The notes under the pieces: generated by a model
What the model was told of the DNA's origin: nothing
Seen by the model: only the letters and a program-made list of their open reading frames with translations
The model's database searches: none
Assembly: GCA_003999685.1 (NCBI GenBank)
Contig: CP021223.1
Coordinates: 2,418,001 to 2,482,000 of the forward strand
DNA: 64,000 nt
Direction: 5' to 3'
From: Taiwanofungus camphoratus
Lineage: Eukaryota; Basidiomycota; Agaricomycetes; Polyporales; Taiwanofungaceae
Position numbers and translations under genes: made by a program
Shown here: one piece after another, positions 33,390-45,281 of the stretch
Position numbering within the stretch: the first letter of the stretch is position 1
How the letters are laid out: every line of letters starts with the position of its first letter

Positions 33390-34376
33390 GAGTGGCCTGC
33401 ACTCTCGGTGGCCATTAACATTGCCATTGTGTGCCATGCGGAGGAAGAGCGGCGCTTAGAAGAAGAGGCGCGTGCTGCCGCCACTGAAGTCCATTGCTTG
33501 AAGGAGGAGCATTGTCAGCAGGAGGAGGCTGAGTGTTTGGCTAGAGAAGAGGAAGCAGCTGCCCATCTCGTGCAGGAGGCTGAGGAGCTGCTCAAAGGGG
33601 TCGCTGCTCCTTCGAAGGGTAAAAAGTGGGCTCGGGAGGAGGAGGGGATGAGTGCACCTGTAAGTGGTCCTCCTATCTTTTTACTGACTGATTTGTTAAA
33701 AGGCGTCGAAGGGCGATCATGATGGCTTGGTGGCACTCGAGACTGACTGGGTGCAGGTCACACAGTGGAAGCAGCAGGTGGGGAAAAAGGTACACTTTCA
33801 CTATGTCGTATTTCTCCGATTTGACTAACGCTACTGTCGTAGTGTGATCGATGTCGCACCTGTACCCAAACCATCAAGTGCGCTTGGTCGAAGGGTGCTA
33901 TGGCATGTGACTGCTGTGTACAGGTGGCACAGGGGTGCTACTTCGATGGTGTCTCAGTTTTGGGGAAGACAAAGAAGACGCATGGCAGCGCAAAGAAGCA
34001 AGGTAAGTACTTCTCAGTTTTTACACTGTGTTTCTAACACTTCTTTTTGCAGTGCTCGCCCCTTCCGCTGGACCTTCGACGGGGGAGGCCAGTGGATCGA
34101 AGCGTCATCGGATGACACAGCCACCTTGTCCTGCTGTCAAAGTCCCCTTGGATGATGGCAGTCGCTTGGGCCTCGAGCAGGACGACTTAGACTCACTCGA
34201 CCTCGATGAGCAGTCCCACTTTGCCATCCGCATGATTCAGGCGGAGCGTGTGAACATCATGTTTTGATGTGCCATGCTTCACGACCTCAACATGAAGCTG
34301 ATGCGCATGGAACAGGAGGTGATTGCGGGTGGCAGATTTGTTATTGGGCTGGAGTCGGGCGACAAGGAGTAGATAT
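33390..34376 (+). other. B2 antisense accessory gene, partial
   Basis: Plus-strand exons give the same parts as in B1: a coiled-coil (CHAEEERRLEEEARA, REEEAAAHLVQEAEE), KGKKWAREEE, a Cys cluster near 33842-33940 (CDRCRTC, CDCCVQVAQGC) and an acidic C-terminal part ending GDKE. Its 5' end is cut at 33353 by the B1 3' LTR. It shows that the accessory gene belongs to the family and not to one copy. Confidence 0.55.
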
Positions 34377-34444
34377 CATCTTGCAGCGGGTCGTGGTCTC
34401 CTGTAACATAGAAAATTGAACATGCACTATCCCATTTGTGAAAC

Positions 34445-37400
34445 TGTGTGATAGAAGAAAATAGAAGTGTTTGAAAGGAAAGAACATATCGAAGAACTTG
34501 GTAAAACAAATGGTAGTGTTGGTAGGCTCAGTAAGTCATCACTGCCTAGGAGGACTCATAAAATGTGAGCCTCCGCGCAACGTTTGAATTGAAGTGTTTG
34601 TAGAATGTTGAAGCGATATTGTGACTTAGTCGAGTTGAATTGTGTACTGTACAGGTAAAAATGACGCTAGATCAAATAGAAAAAGAGATGAAATCAAGCA
34701 TAGAAAAGAGACTGTTGAAAGTACGCATTGTAGTAGTACAAGTAGGGAGACAGGGGCTTTTAGTGCTCGCTTTCTTCAACGTCTTTGACGATGTCATTGT
34801 CATTGTCGTCAAGTGAATTGGATCATTCAAGTTCTCGAAGATGCTCTGTTGAGATGTCTTCTAGGTTGTCTGGGATGGGGATGGATTGTCGAGTGAAGTA
34901 GGGAATGACTCGGAATGCTGCGATGGGCCTGTCGAGGACTGTGCTGTCCAGTTCACAGATGATGTACACACCGCCCTTGTTACGTGAGACAACAATGAGG
35001 GGGCCTAGGTAGTGGAGGTGCATCTTGCTATTCAGGGACTTCTCGATCTTCGTGTTTTGTACAAGCACTAAGTCTCCACTTTTGAAATTAAAGTCCTTGA
35101 TCGAGTGCTCGTGCTCCTTTTCAAAGCGAAGTGCTGCTGTTCGACAGGCTTCGTAGACCTTTGATTTAAGTTCAGCTACTTGCTCTATGCGCTTCTGGAG
35201 CATGATTGCTCTGCGTGTAATGAGATCTGTCATAGAAAGAATTGAAGTGAGAGGGGGCTGAAGGTATGTGGCTTCTACAATGTCAAGAGGGATGAGAGGG
35301 TGAGTGCCCATGACCGCAAAGTACGGTGAGCAACCCATATGTCATCGCATTGTAATGCATTCGGACCAAAATACGAAGTAAGTCACGCAAGACCATTTCT
35401 TCTCGTCTCCGTTGGCGGTTTTGAACAAAGCTTGTCTCATGCTGAAGTGTGGTCGTTCGATGAGTCCATTCGCTCTTGAGTTGTAGCCGCTAATTTGAAT
35501 GTGGTTGATATGGTACTTCTTCAAAAGATAGTCTGCTGCTTTGATAAACACTGTGCCATTGTCTGTAACGATCTCACTGAGGGCACCCCATTGACAGAGA
35601 ATGTCTTCGAAGATCCAGTCGGTGAGCGCTGACACTGTCTCTTTTCAAAGCATTCAAAATTCTGGGTACATCGTGAGAAAGCATCTTCCTTGTATGAGAT
35701 ACTTGTATCCACCTGATGCAGGCATATGCATCGTATCAATATGTATCTTTGCAAAGATAGAAGCAGGCATTGCGATGGTAGGGGGAATAAGGATTTGCTG
35801 AACTTGATGAGACTGACATAGATGGCACGTTCATACGAACCATGCTATGTCTGCATAGTGGAACAGCCACCAAAATCATTCATTGACGAAGACTTTCATT
35901 GCGTAAATGCCCCGATGGGCAGTGCGGTTGTGACATTCTCGAAGGATTTGAAGTTGATTGCCAGGCTTGACGACCAACTTGTGCACACCGTGGCTGTCTT
36001 TTTGCCATAGAGTGTCGTTATCCAGGAAGAACAGCATGCAGTACTTGAGAAACCCTTCATATTTGCTGTCCAAAATGCCTTCTGGCTTCGAAAGCATTTG
36101 ATGAAACTTGAGGACCTCATTAAGTCTTGCGTCTGCGAGCTGCGCTTGCTCTGAACGCAGGACAATTTCGTAGCTATCCTCCTCCTTTTTGAAATTGAAG
36201 CTGTCCTCGGCTTCTGCATTGGTTAGAACGGCCATTGTAGGGGCAGAAGGGGGAGGTAGTATCTGATGGACGAATGAGTGCATGTGATCAATCCAGTTGT
36301 TGAAGTCTTCATTGATTTCTTCTACAACAGCGTCATCTGGCTGTGGTGTACGTCAAGAGAGGCCGTTGGGGCCATGCATTGTACCGGAAACATGTACTAT
36401 CATGAAGTGGAATGTGAGGATGGCTACTATCCAGCGGTTGATGCTTGCGCTGGGGGCGATATCTGGGTTCTTAAGCATGCCTTTGATGTAGCGAGCGTCA
36501 ACTTCTACGATGAGGTTTTGAACACTGATAAGATAAAGTTGAAGGGATCGAAGGGCACAGAATAGACCATAGATCTCGAGTTTAGATTGTGAAAACCTTT
36601 GCTCGTGATCATTCAGTGTGATAGAGCTGAAACAGTTGTAGTAGCAGACTCAAGTGTTGGCTTCATCACACTGACAAAGGTGGTACCCGACTGCAATGAA
36701 TGATGTGTTGACTGTGAGGATTATGGGGGATGGGGAATCGTGGTTGATAGCGCAAAGTGTGGGAGATGAGAGTAGAGCATCCTTGAGGTCTTCTTGTGCT
36801 GTGATTTGCTCAGGACCAAATTTGAACTCTACGTCCTTCCTCGTTAGATGTATGAGGGCATCAGTGCGATGGGCAAAGTTGCGTATGAATATTTGAATGA
36901 CTCCAATGATTCCTAGGAAAGCTCAAACATCGGCGAGCGTAGCACAGGGGCCCCAGTTGCGTATTGCTGAGACTCGAGAGTCGTCAGGCAACCGTCCTTC
37001 CGGAGTACACCGATGTCCTATGACCATGATTTCGCGCGAGATTAGAACGCTCTTTACGCCGGAGAAGGTTTCTCCTGCGTAGCGCATTCGAGTAACGATT
37101 TGATTCAAGTTTTCGAAGTGTTCCCATACAAATCTTCGAATCTCATGGTTTGAAGGCAGCCGCTCGTCATTGTAGTCAGATGCGGGGCCTTTGACTGGAA
37201 CGTCGTCGATGTAGGGGACTGTAGAGTGCGGGATTTCGGGTTGTAGAATGTACGTGACGTCGTCGTGGAATATAGGGACTGAGTTCGTCCAACCCATCAG
37301 AAGGGTGACAAGTTGCATGGTGCCGTAGGGAGTTTGGAACGTCGTAAGGTCTCTCAAAGACTCCGCAATGAGTCGTTCATCGTAGCCTATGTAGAGGTCA

Positions 37401-37737
37401 AGCATGCCGCCACACGGTCTTCCTCCAAACTGTTCTGCGAGATATTCTGGCGTTGGTGGTATGCCAGAGTGCTGTATAGTAACTGCGTTAAGGGGCTCGA
37501 GGGAGTGTACGAGTCAAAGAGATTTCCCGTCCTTCTTTACTACACAGAACCAACGTGATTGGTACGACGAGTTCGAAGGCTCATAGACACCTGCGTCGAT
37601 CTTTTGCTTGATTATTGCGCAGACTTGATTGTAGATCCCGAGTGAAATTGGAATATTCTTCTGCACCCAGGGTGTATGTGGTATGACGGGGAAATCCACA
37701 AGAGGGAAGTACTCTGGTTTGAAGCATCCCCTTTCTT
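34445..37737 (-). repeat. Right arm of the 3.29-kb near-perfect inverted repeat
   Basis: It mirrors 27430-30722 about a centre at 32583.5. The arms are separated by 3.7 kb holding both accessory genes and the B1 3' LTR. Confidence 0.9.
34823..36283 (-). pseudogene. B2 integrase region
   Basis: Minus-strand copy of the integrase described for B1 (28884-30344), with identical frame translations. It is a broken fossil. Confidence 0.85.
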
Positions 37738-38377
37738 TGTCGATCCATGCGAAGGCTTCATTGTGCAAGCACATAAAGTGGTGGAGGACTTGACGCTCAT
37801 TAAGGAGCAGGAAGGCGCCATTGTGAAGCTTCTCCGTGATATTGAAGCATTCTTGCATACATCAGCCAGTAGGTTTGAAGGGCGGGGGATTAGTTGAGAG
37901 TGCTGGCATAATGGATAGGGGGTCACCCTTGATGTCTCGAACTATTCAAAACTGCTTGAGGACTGCTCCTAGAACGAGATGAGTTTTGAGCATGACTGGC
38001 TTGTATTTCTTCTTAGTAGCCATGTAGGTTTTGTGAGCTGACATAGAAGATGTCAGAAGAATGAAGTTAGTAAGCTGCAAGATCACAGCGTGAGTCGAAG
38101 AATTCAGGGGGGATGGATTAGGAAGCGAGGCAAATGGGGCTGAAAATAGAAGTGTCGAAGCCCACATTGAAGCATTCGACATGGCTTTACTGGATGTTTT
38201 GGTGTTTGCGACATAGAGAGACTGTAAATGTTCAGAGACTGAAGAACAAGCAGAGAGGTAGAGAGACTGGACTGTGTCGAGGATTGAAGAATTAATCAGA
38301 GCAACAAAGAAAATACTAGGTTTTGCCCCATTGTACTCAATGACTAGGGCTGCTTCTCCTTGACATTGGGGTATCAA
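36290..38377 (-). pseudogene. B2 reverse transcriptase and RNase H region
   Basis: Same parts as in B1 (26790-28880). It is identical to B1 up to 37737 and clearly diverged beyond. It is a broken fossil. Confidence 0.8.
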
Positions 38378-38399
38378 ATCTTCAAAGTGTAAAAACCCG

Positions 38400-39132
38400 C
38401 ATGCGAGCAGCTTCTATGGTGCTGCGGTCAAAAGTGTGGTTTTCCGTGTGGATATGTAGAAATTGTGAGGGTTTCACCAGAGTTGGGACATACTATTGTG
38501 ATTGTCTGTTCTTTGTTTGCGAAGTTCTTTACAACACTTTGCGTAAGAACGTTGAAGGGTCATCCGAGAAGGATGTCATATGCTGCGTTTTGAATAACGT
38601 GAGCCTGAAGATATAACACTATCTCACCAATCTGGAAGGGTACGTTGCGTATGAGCCCTAGCGATCAGTCTACTTTCCTGTTAGTGGACTGCATGTTTAA
38701 CTGTATCGTAGGGTCAAAGAGGAGCTTCAGGCCTAAACAAACTTTCTCCGACATTGCTACAATTTGTGAACCTGGGTCTACGATGCATTTGATCTGCTCT
38801 TTATTGTCAACTAGAGCAAAGATCGAGCAGATAGCGTTCAAGTTGCAAGCGACTGTGAGATCAGCAGGATGCTCGCCATATGGGATGTGCTTGAGGTAGG
38901 TTTTGTAGGGGTTGGGTATGACCATAGCTCCTGGCTGTAGTGCTGCACCTGAACAAGATAGTTGGTGCATCTCTTTTACCTTGTCTTCATCAATGAGCTC
39001 TACAATGTGCGCTGAAGCAACGGGTTCCGCTGAGACTTGCTTCGGTGTAACTGCTTCTCGATACTTGTTGCGTACATCGGGTGAGATTGCAAGGAGTTCT
39101 TCCGGTGTTAATGTGATGAGAGGGGACCTCAT
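38400..39132 (-). pseudogene. B2 aspartic protease region
   Basis: It contains CIVDPGSQIVAMSEKVC, matching the B1 protease motif. It is a broken fossil. Confidence 0.75.
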
Positions 39133-39590
39133 TGAGCGTGCAAAGATTTCGTCAGCTATCTTGGGTTGGTGTATGGGAACTATGGTCTTGTATGCAGGGT
39201 CCTTGCCCTTATCGCTTGAAGACTTGGGCGGGGTGGCAAAGTTTCAGAGGTTCAGCGGGGCGTAAGTCGCATCTTGAGCATTTGTGAAGGGATGAACAGG
39301 GGGCGCCAATGGAGTAGATGTGGTGGTGGGTTGAGTTGAAGGTATGTTCGACGAACCAGGTGGGGGAACTATAGCTGCGGGAATTGTCAAAGGTGTGGAG
39401 GTACTCGTCGAAGGTTTGGCTGAGGTCGCTGAGACCGAGACTGTGGTAGGAGCGGCTGACTTGTCTGTGTCAGGTGCTGGGTTGTTGGTACTGCATGAGA
39501 CGGGAGTTGTATCAGAGACTTCTGTGGTCTGTGGCACTGTCGTAGTGGGTTTCTTGCACTGTATGATTTTGACACTGTCAAAGACCTCTC

Positions 39591-40133
39591 TGATACAAGC
39601 TGGTATCAACGACCGGAAAGCCTCGAACATGAGGACCTGGCTACTAGGGATAGTAGTGAGGCTTTATGGACACTGTGTATGTCCTCCTGGGCGAAGTCAA
39701 TAGAGTCGAGCGAGTACTCAGGTACGAAGCGAGAGGTCGCATGATACGAGTATAAGATTGCTAAGGGTGACTAGCTACTTGGTAACCAGATTGAACTTAA
39801 GGTCCGACCTACAAAGTACAGGGCCTTATATACGTATTCTGCTCTGCGCACGGACCATGGCACGTGGTCTAAGAATCAGCATGAGTAAGCGTAAGTAAGG
39901 CGATATGAGTCATCGGGCCGTATTAGCAATCAGTAAGCGTAAGATGGAATGTGTAAGTGGGGCCCGATATGAGTCAGAGTCCATGAGTAACCGGGGCCCG
40001 TACTGTAAGCAGCGATGAGTCAAGGCGCTGCGTGAAGAAGCTGGGCCTACCCGAGGCCCGTCCTAGAAGCGAAAGGTCATGGGACCGGTCCGAGGTCCGA
40101 CCGATAAGATATGCGATAAAAGAAATTGTATCA
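39591..40133 (-). mobile_element. D1: solo LTR, family D, minus orientation
   Basis: A 543-bp LTR, TGATACAATTTC...CTTGTATCA on the minus strand. It is flanked by CTCTC (39586-39590) and CTCCC (40134-40138), a 5-bp target duplication with one mismatch. No internal retroelement sequence accompanies it. Confidence 0.88.
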
Positions 40134-41183
40134 CTCCCTACACTTTCGAAGCTGTAGGAGCTCCCTTTTGAGCGCTTCAATCCTGCCTTCGATGTTGAGT
40201 ATGAAGGTCTGGATGCTGGCTTGGTCGTTGATGCCATAGAGCAGGCTAGGTGCTGTTGGCATGTTGCAATGAATCCACTTGTAGAGGCGGTCACAGATCG
40301 TAATGCCTGGGATACTATGCGGGATGAATAGACTGTTCAGAAATACAACTTTTCCTTCGGTGTTACACTTGCACTTTTCAGCAGCTATATCTGCTTCTAC
40401 GTGCGAGCAGCTTTAAATGCCATGGTTCTGGTCATCACAAAAGTGACAGGTCTGTTCTGTGCCACCTTGGGTTGACGGAAGCCTAGCGGCTATGTTCGAT
40501 TTGCTACTACTGGGCTGAATAAGGGTGGCAATGGTCTTCGACAGACTCTCGATGATCGTCGAGATGTCTTCGGTTTTAATCATGTTGGGCGGAGTAGTTG
40601 TCGAAGTTGCCATCTGTGATGCTGCGACTGTCGGCATACTCAGAGTACTGTGTAGGATGAACGTTGCAGCTATGTGAATGTCAGAAAGTGGATAAGGGTT
40701 GTCGGAATAATGGTCAGGATGCTTCAGGTGAAGTCGGGCCTCGAGTCGTGCAAGTAGAGCAGGCTGGAACCCTCGTAGAAACACTTGACTTTGTTCGATG
40801 TCGGAGAGTCGTCATTGCACAATTAGGTGCTTCGTGATAGATACGAAGTCACGGTAGTAGCTTCCGAGATCTGCGGCGTTGTAGATTCCAATACGCGTGC
40901 GCTCCCTGATCAGTTGGTCCATATCTGCGAGAGACCATTTCCTGGTGTCATCGGTACCTGGGTAGAGCACCAGGATGTCAGCTTTCCATTGTGCATACAT
41001 CTTGGTCTGATCAGAAAAGGATTTGAGGGTTTCCCATAGGTCTGTGACGTTGATCGATGGGTAACGAATGGCCCATGATTTCTTTTCTGTGTCATCGGTA
41101 ATTTTACACTAAGTAAATAATACCTCGATGTCCTGGAAGTAGCGTTGAAGCAATCGGACTTCTGTCGGGTCGAAGGTGGGGGC

Positions 41184-41726
41184 TGATACAATTTCTTTTA
41201 TCGCATATCTTATTGGTCGGATCTCGGACCGGTCCCATGACCTTTCGCTTCTAGGACGGGCCTCGGGTAGGCCCAGCTTCTTCACGCAGCGCCTTGACTC
41301 ATCGCTGCTTACGGTACGGGCCCCGGTTACTCATGGACTCTGACTCATATCGGGCCCTGCTTACACATTCCATCTTACGCTTACTGATTGCTAATATGGC
41401 CCGATGACTCATATCGCCTTACTTACGCTTACTCATGCTGATTCTTAGACCACGTGCCATGGTCCGTGCGCAGAGCAGAATACGTATATAAGGCCCTGTA
41501 CTTTGTAGGTCGGACCTTAAGTTCGATCTGGTTACCAAGTAGCTAGTCACCCTTAGCAATCTTATACTCGTATCGTGCGACCTCTCGCTTCGTACCTGAG
41601 TACTCGCTCGACTCTATCGACTTCGCCCAGGAGGACATACACAGTGTCCATAAAGCCTCACTACTATCCCTAGTAGCCAGGTCCTCACGTTCGAGGCTTT
41701 CCGGTCGTTGATACCAGCTTGTATCA
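41184..41726 (+). mobile_element. D2: solo LTR, family D, plus orientation
   Basis: 543 bp, the same ends as D1, with a TATATAA box at 41485-41491. It is flanked by a perfect GGGGC target duplication (41179-41183 and 41727-41731). D1 and D2 form a 543-bp inverted repeat of about 97% identity by eye, but the separate target duplications show two independent insertions. Confidence 0.92.
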
Positions 41727-42906
41727 GGGGCTGTTGGCCTCGAGGGGGCATGTATGGCGTAGTTGCTGTGTTCTGATTCATTGTAGCTTGAGTAGGGGGA
41801 TTAACAGTGACTAGTGCAGGGTAGTTCGAAGAACTAGGAAGAATGTGCAGAGTAACAGTCTGCTAGAACAAGAGTAGAGTCGTGGTATGCGATGTTGACT
41901 CTACTGGGTCCTCTGGCTCAGGCGATGAATCAGACTGTTTGTAGAGATCGGAGGATGAGAGGTTGACTTCTGGCATAGATAGCCCTAGAAGTTCAGAAGA
42001 TGGAGTATGTTCATCTGAGGTCGAAGAAAACTGTAACTCGTGATCTACGAGGTCTTCTTCCTTGTGGTCAAAGGTGTCAAGAGTTGTGGAAAAGGTGGTA
42101 GAACTGTTGTCAAGGTTTTCACTTGTGCTACGACTGGCAGCCTCACGTGCTTGCGAGCGGGTGAATACTGGAGACGTCTTCGACGAATCTGATAGCGGCG
42201 GATTTCTTGCCTGAAATCCCCTCACAGTGGGCTTCAGAAATGATACACACTATAACACTCCAACCCTAAACTGGGTATGACCTAAGAGAAGCTGAAAGGC
42301 TATAGTACTAGTTAGTGTGCTAGGAGAGAGTCAGCAGCAAAGGGTTTCTGATCTCAAATGGGTCGAGAGACATTTACGAAGGTCTTCAATGACCTACAAC
42401 ATGTGTCACAACTGCTCAACATAGCTTTGAGGTGCTACTATGCAATACTATACTAAGGGGAGGCTAAACGGAAGGACTTAGCTGATACATGGCCCTTCAA
42501 TTACTGTAGAAGGCAGCCTTGGGTTAGAGATGAGTTGTGAACACAACCCCTCGATGTGACTTGAAGGCAGATGTAAGACTGAATGCAACCCTTTGATGTG
42601 ACTTGAAGGCGGATGTAAGACTGAGCACAACCCTTCGATGAATGTTGAAGACGGACAAGATGCAACCCTTCAAGAAACTGTAGAAGGCAGATTGTAGATG
42701 CAACTCTTTGAATGTAGGTGAAGACGGAAAGACGCAGTAGAATTCAGTAGAAGACTGTATTGAAGGTGCTCTTCTTGAGCTCTGCAGAATGGGGGGTAAA
42801 CTTGTCTGTTGGTCCGAGACGTCATACATCACGTTTATACTACTTTACTATAATGTAAGGTGCATCAGGAGTGGCATAGTACGAGTGGCATCCTAACTAC
42901 TTGTGT

Positions 42907-43907
42907 TGATAGGTGCCAGGCCCTTCTAGGCCCCGCAGAGTGACCCTAGGGCCTTAGTCATGGCTTCGACGCCACTTGATGCGTCCGATACCACCCGAAA
43001 GACCACCGTGGGACTCTCTGATAGCTTCAAATCATGCCACAGCCACTTCACTAATTCCGGTCCGACGTTCCGGTGTGCAGCTCTCTCTACACACAATGCA
43101 CCACACGCAGTCACCACTCAAAGTCCTCGCACGTGACTGGTTGCGCCACCCCAATATCGCTCAATCAGCTTTGGCGTGCCACTCAATGCACTCGATAATG
43201 CTACGATCACAGGTTCCATCTTAGTCTATGTACGTTCCGTTGTCTCAGCCTCACTAGTGATGTTAGTATAGTAGCCACTCCCTCTACAGGCCACTCCATA
43301 GTACGCAAGTAGTTAGGATGCCACTCGTACTACGCCACTCCTGATGCGTCTCACATTATAGTAAAAGTAGTATAAACGTGATGTACGATGTCTCCGACCA
43401 ACAGAGAAGTTTTCCCCATTCTGCAGAGCTCAAGAAGAGCACCTTCAACACAGTCTCCTACTGCGTTCTACAGCTTCTTTCCATCTTCAATTACGTTCAA
43501 AGAGTTGTGTCTACACTCCGCCTTCTACAGTCTCTTGAAGGGTTGCATCTTGCCCGTCTTCGACTTACATCAAAGGGTTGCGCTCAGTCTTACGTCCACC
43601 TTCAACATCTGTCAAAGGATTGTGTCTATATCTTTTCTCTAACCCAAGCCCACCCTCTACAGTAACTGAGGGGCTGCATATCAGCTAAGTCCACCTGTTT
43701 AAGCCTTCCTTTAGTACAGTACCATAGCATATCGAAGCTACGTCGAGCAGTCACGACACATCGAAGACCTTCGTAGACGTCTCTCAACCCATTTGAGATC
43801 AGGAACCCTTTGCTGCTGACTCTCCCCTGCACACTAATTAGTACTATAGCTTTCCAGCTTCTCTAGAATGTACCCAGTTAGGGGTTGGAGTGTTATAGTT
43901 CATATCA
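42907..43907 (+). mobile_element. B3: solo Gypsy-B LTR inserted in the B2 LTR
   Basis: A 1001-bp LTR, TGATAGGTGCCAGG...GTTCATATCA, in plus orientation inside the minus-strand B2 LTR. It is flanked by GTGT and GCGT, a 4-bp duplication with one transition. The host LTR sequence resumes on both sides. Confidence 0.85.
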
Positions 43908-44095
43908 GCGTACTACAGAATAGCTCATAGAGGGAGTGGCTACTATACTGATGTCACTAGTAAGGCTGAGACAAAGGAACATACATAGACTAAGACAGAA
44001 CCTGTGGCCATAGTGTTATCGAGCGCATTGAGTGGCGCGTCGAAGCTAATCGAGCAATATCGGGGTGGTGTGACTGATCACGTGCGAGAACTTTG

Positions 44096-44667
44096 TGTTA
44101 TGGGGGAGTCTACGCTCATAGGTGACTACCGTGATGGGGAGTCGTTGAGTAGTCAGGTGTGAAGTGTAAACGAGGAGTCAGCCTGACTGACGACGAGTAC
44201 TTGTCTAAGTCTTCAACCGCTAGCCCAATGGTCGAGAGAGAGTTGTGGGCTAAATCACAGCCTAAGTCCTAGTGTAGTCACAAGGATATAGACGGTCTAA
44301 GGTGACCTGTTGAATAGACAAAGGTATAGGGGCCTAAGCCCAGTCATAAAGTACAAATGGTAACAATGGCACCAAAGTACACAGTGTAACTAAGGAGGAC
44401 AAGATTGGGGTGCTCCGCAGTGAGCCAACCCCTTAAGTACTATGGTGGGTTTAGGGCAAGCCAGCCCTCACTCCCATGAGTACCAGCACCTAAGCGTCCA
44501 TAAGTCAGAGGCCCGAGTGGTCCCTTCTGAGGAACAGTTCATAACTAAGCGGGTGATGGTCAGCCCGCCAGGAATAATGGTGATAATTGTAAGTGTATAC
44601 AACCCGCTAGTCCGGTATAGTGAAGAGAAATGAAAATGTATGTTTGCACCATTACCGCCTTGTAACA
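44096..44667. mobile_element. E: solo LTR inserted in the B2 LTR
   Basis: A 572-bp sequence, TGTTATGGGGG...TTGTAACA, flanked by a perfect CTTTG duplication (44091-44095 and 44668-44672). The B2 LTR resumes precisely after it. Its terminal bases resemble family A, but its body does not, so it is a separate Gypsy-type family. Confidence 0.85.
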
Positions 44668-44895
44668 CTTTGAGTGGCAACTGCATGTGGTGCATTGTGC
44701 GTAGAGAGAACTGTGCATCAGAATGTCAGACCGGGATTGGTGGAGTGGCTGTGGCGTGATTCAAAGTTTATTGGAGAATCCTGCAGTGGCTTTTCGGGCG
44801 ATATCAGACACGTCGAGTGGCATCGAAGCCATGACTAAGGTCCTAGGATCGAGTGAGAGCACTCTGCAGGGCCTAGAAGGACCTGGCGCCTATCA

Positions 44896-45274
44896 CTGTC
44901 TCCGCTTATGCCATCTATAGTTACTCATGTGGGCCGCTTACCTTTCTCTCTTTATGCTGTCCCCAGGGTCATGACAGTAGTGTCTGGGGGATGGTGGCAG
45001 TAGTATATATATGACCCTCAGATGACGGACAGTCTTCAGCTTTATCCTCCTTATTCATATCATAGAGTACTACGCCTTTGTACTCAATATATCTTGCTTT
45101 ACTCATTACCTTGTATCACAAGAAGCCCACAACCCTTCGAGACCATATAGGGCTTGTGATTGAAGACATGTTCAAGCAGAGTGACTCATCATCACCTACA
45201 CTCCGCCTCGTCACCCAAAGATGCATATAAGCCTTTGCTGTTAGCAGCACACCCGTGGGTGTACCCCAGTAACA
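44896..45274 (+). mobile_element. F: A-like LTR fragment
   Basis: The last 380 bp of an LTR related to family A: CGCTTATGCCAT, a TATATATA box near 45004, and the shared GGGCTTGTAGTTGAAGAC-like segment, ending CCCAGTAACA. Its 5' part is missing where B2 begins. Confidence 0.65.
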
Positions 45275-45281
45275 CCCCCGT

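Larger units (their letters stand above)
39244..42225 (-). pseudogene. B2 gag region, interrupted by two solo LTRs
   Basis: The segments 42225-41863, 41183-40134 and 39590-39244 align in order with B1 gag, including the knuckle CHFCDDQNHGI near 40430. The D-family solo LTRs at 39591-40133 and 41184-41726 split it. It is a broken fossil. Confidence 0.8.
33353..44895 (-). mobile_element. B2: Gypsy-B element in inverted orientation, truncated at its 3' end
   Basis: On the minus strand, from 44895: an LTR (interrupted by two solo LTRs), gag (about 42225-39244, interrupted by two D solo LTRs), protease (about 39132-38400), RT/RNase H, integrase, and the accessory gene antisense to it. The element stops at 33353, inside the accessory gene, so its 3' LTR is missing. 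It is broken at more than ten places and is older than B1 apart from the homogenised block 34445-37737. Confidence 0.85.
42241..44895 (-). repeat. B2 5' LTR, interrupted by two solo LTRs
   Basis: Inner end at 42241 (TGATACACACTATAAC, the inverted LTR terminus) and outer end at 44895 (GGCGCCTATCA). Removing the solo LTRs at 42907-43907 and 44096-44667 leaves about 1.08 kb, similar to other B LTRs. Confidence 0.8.

Noticed and set aside
39591-41726. Single transposon with 543-bp inverted termini
   Set aside because: Each copy has its own target duplication, and the sequence between them is B2 gag, so they are two solo LTRs.
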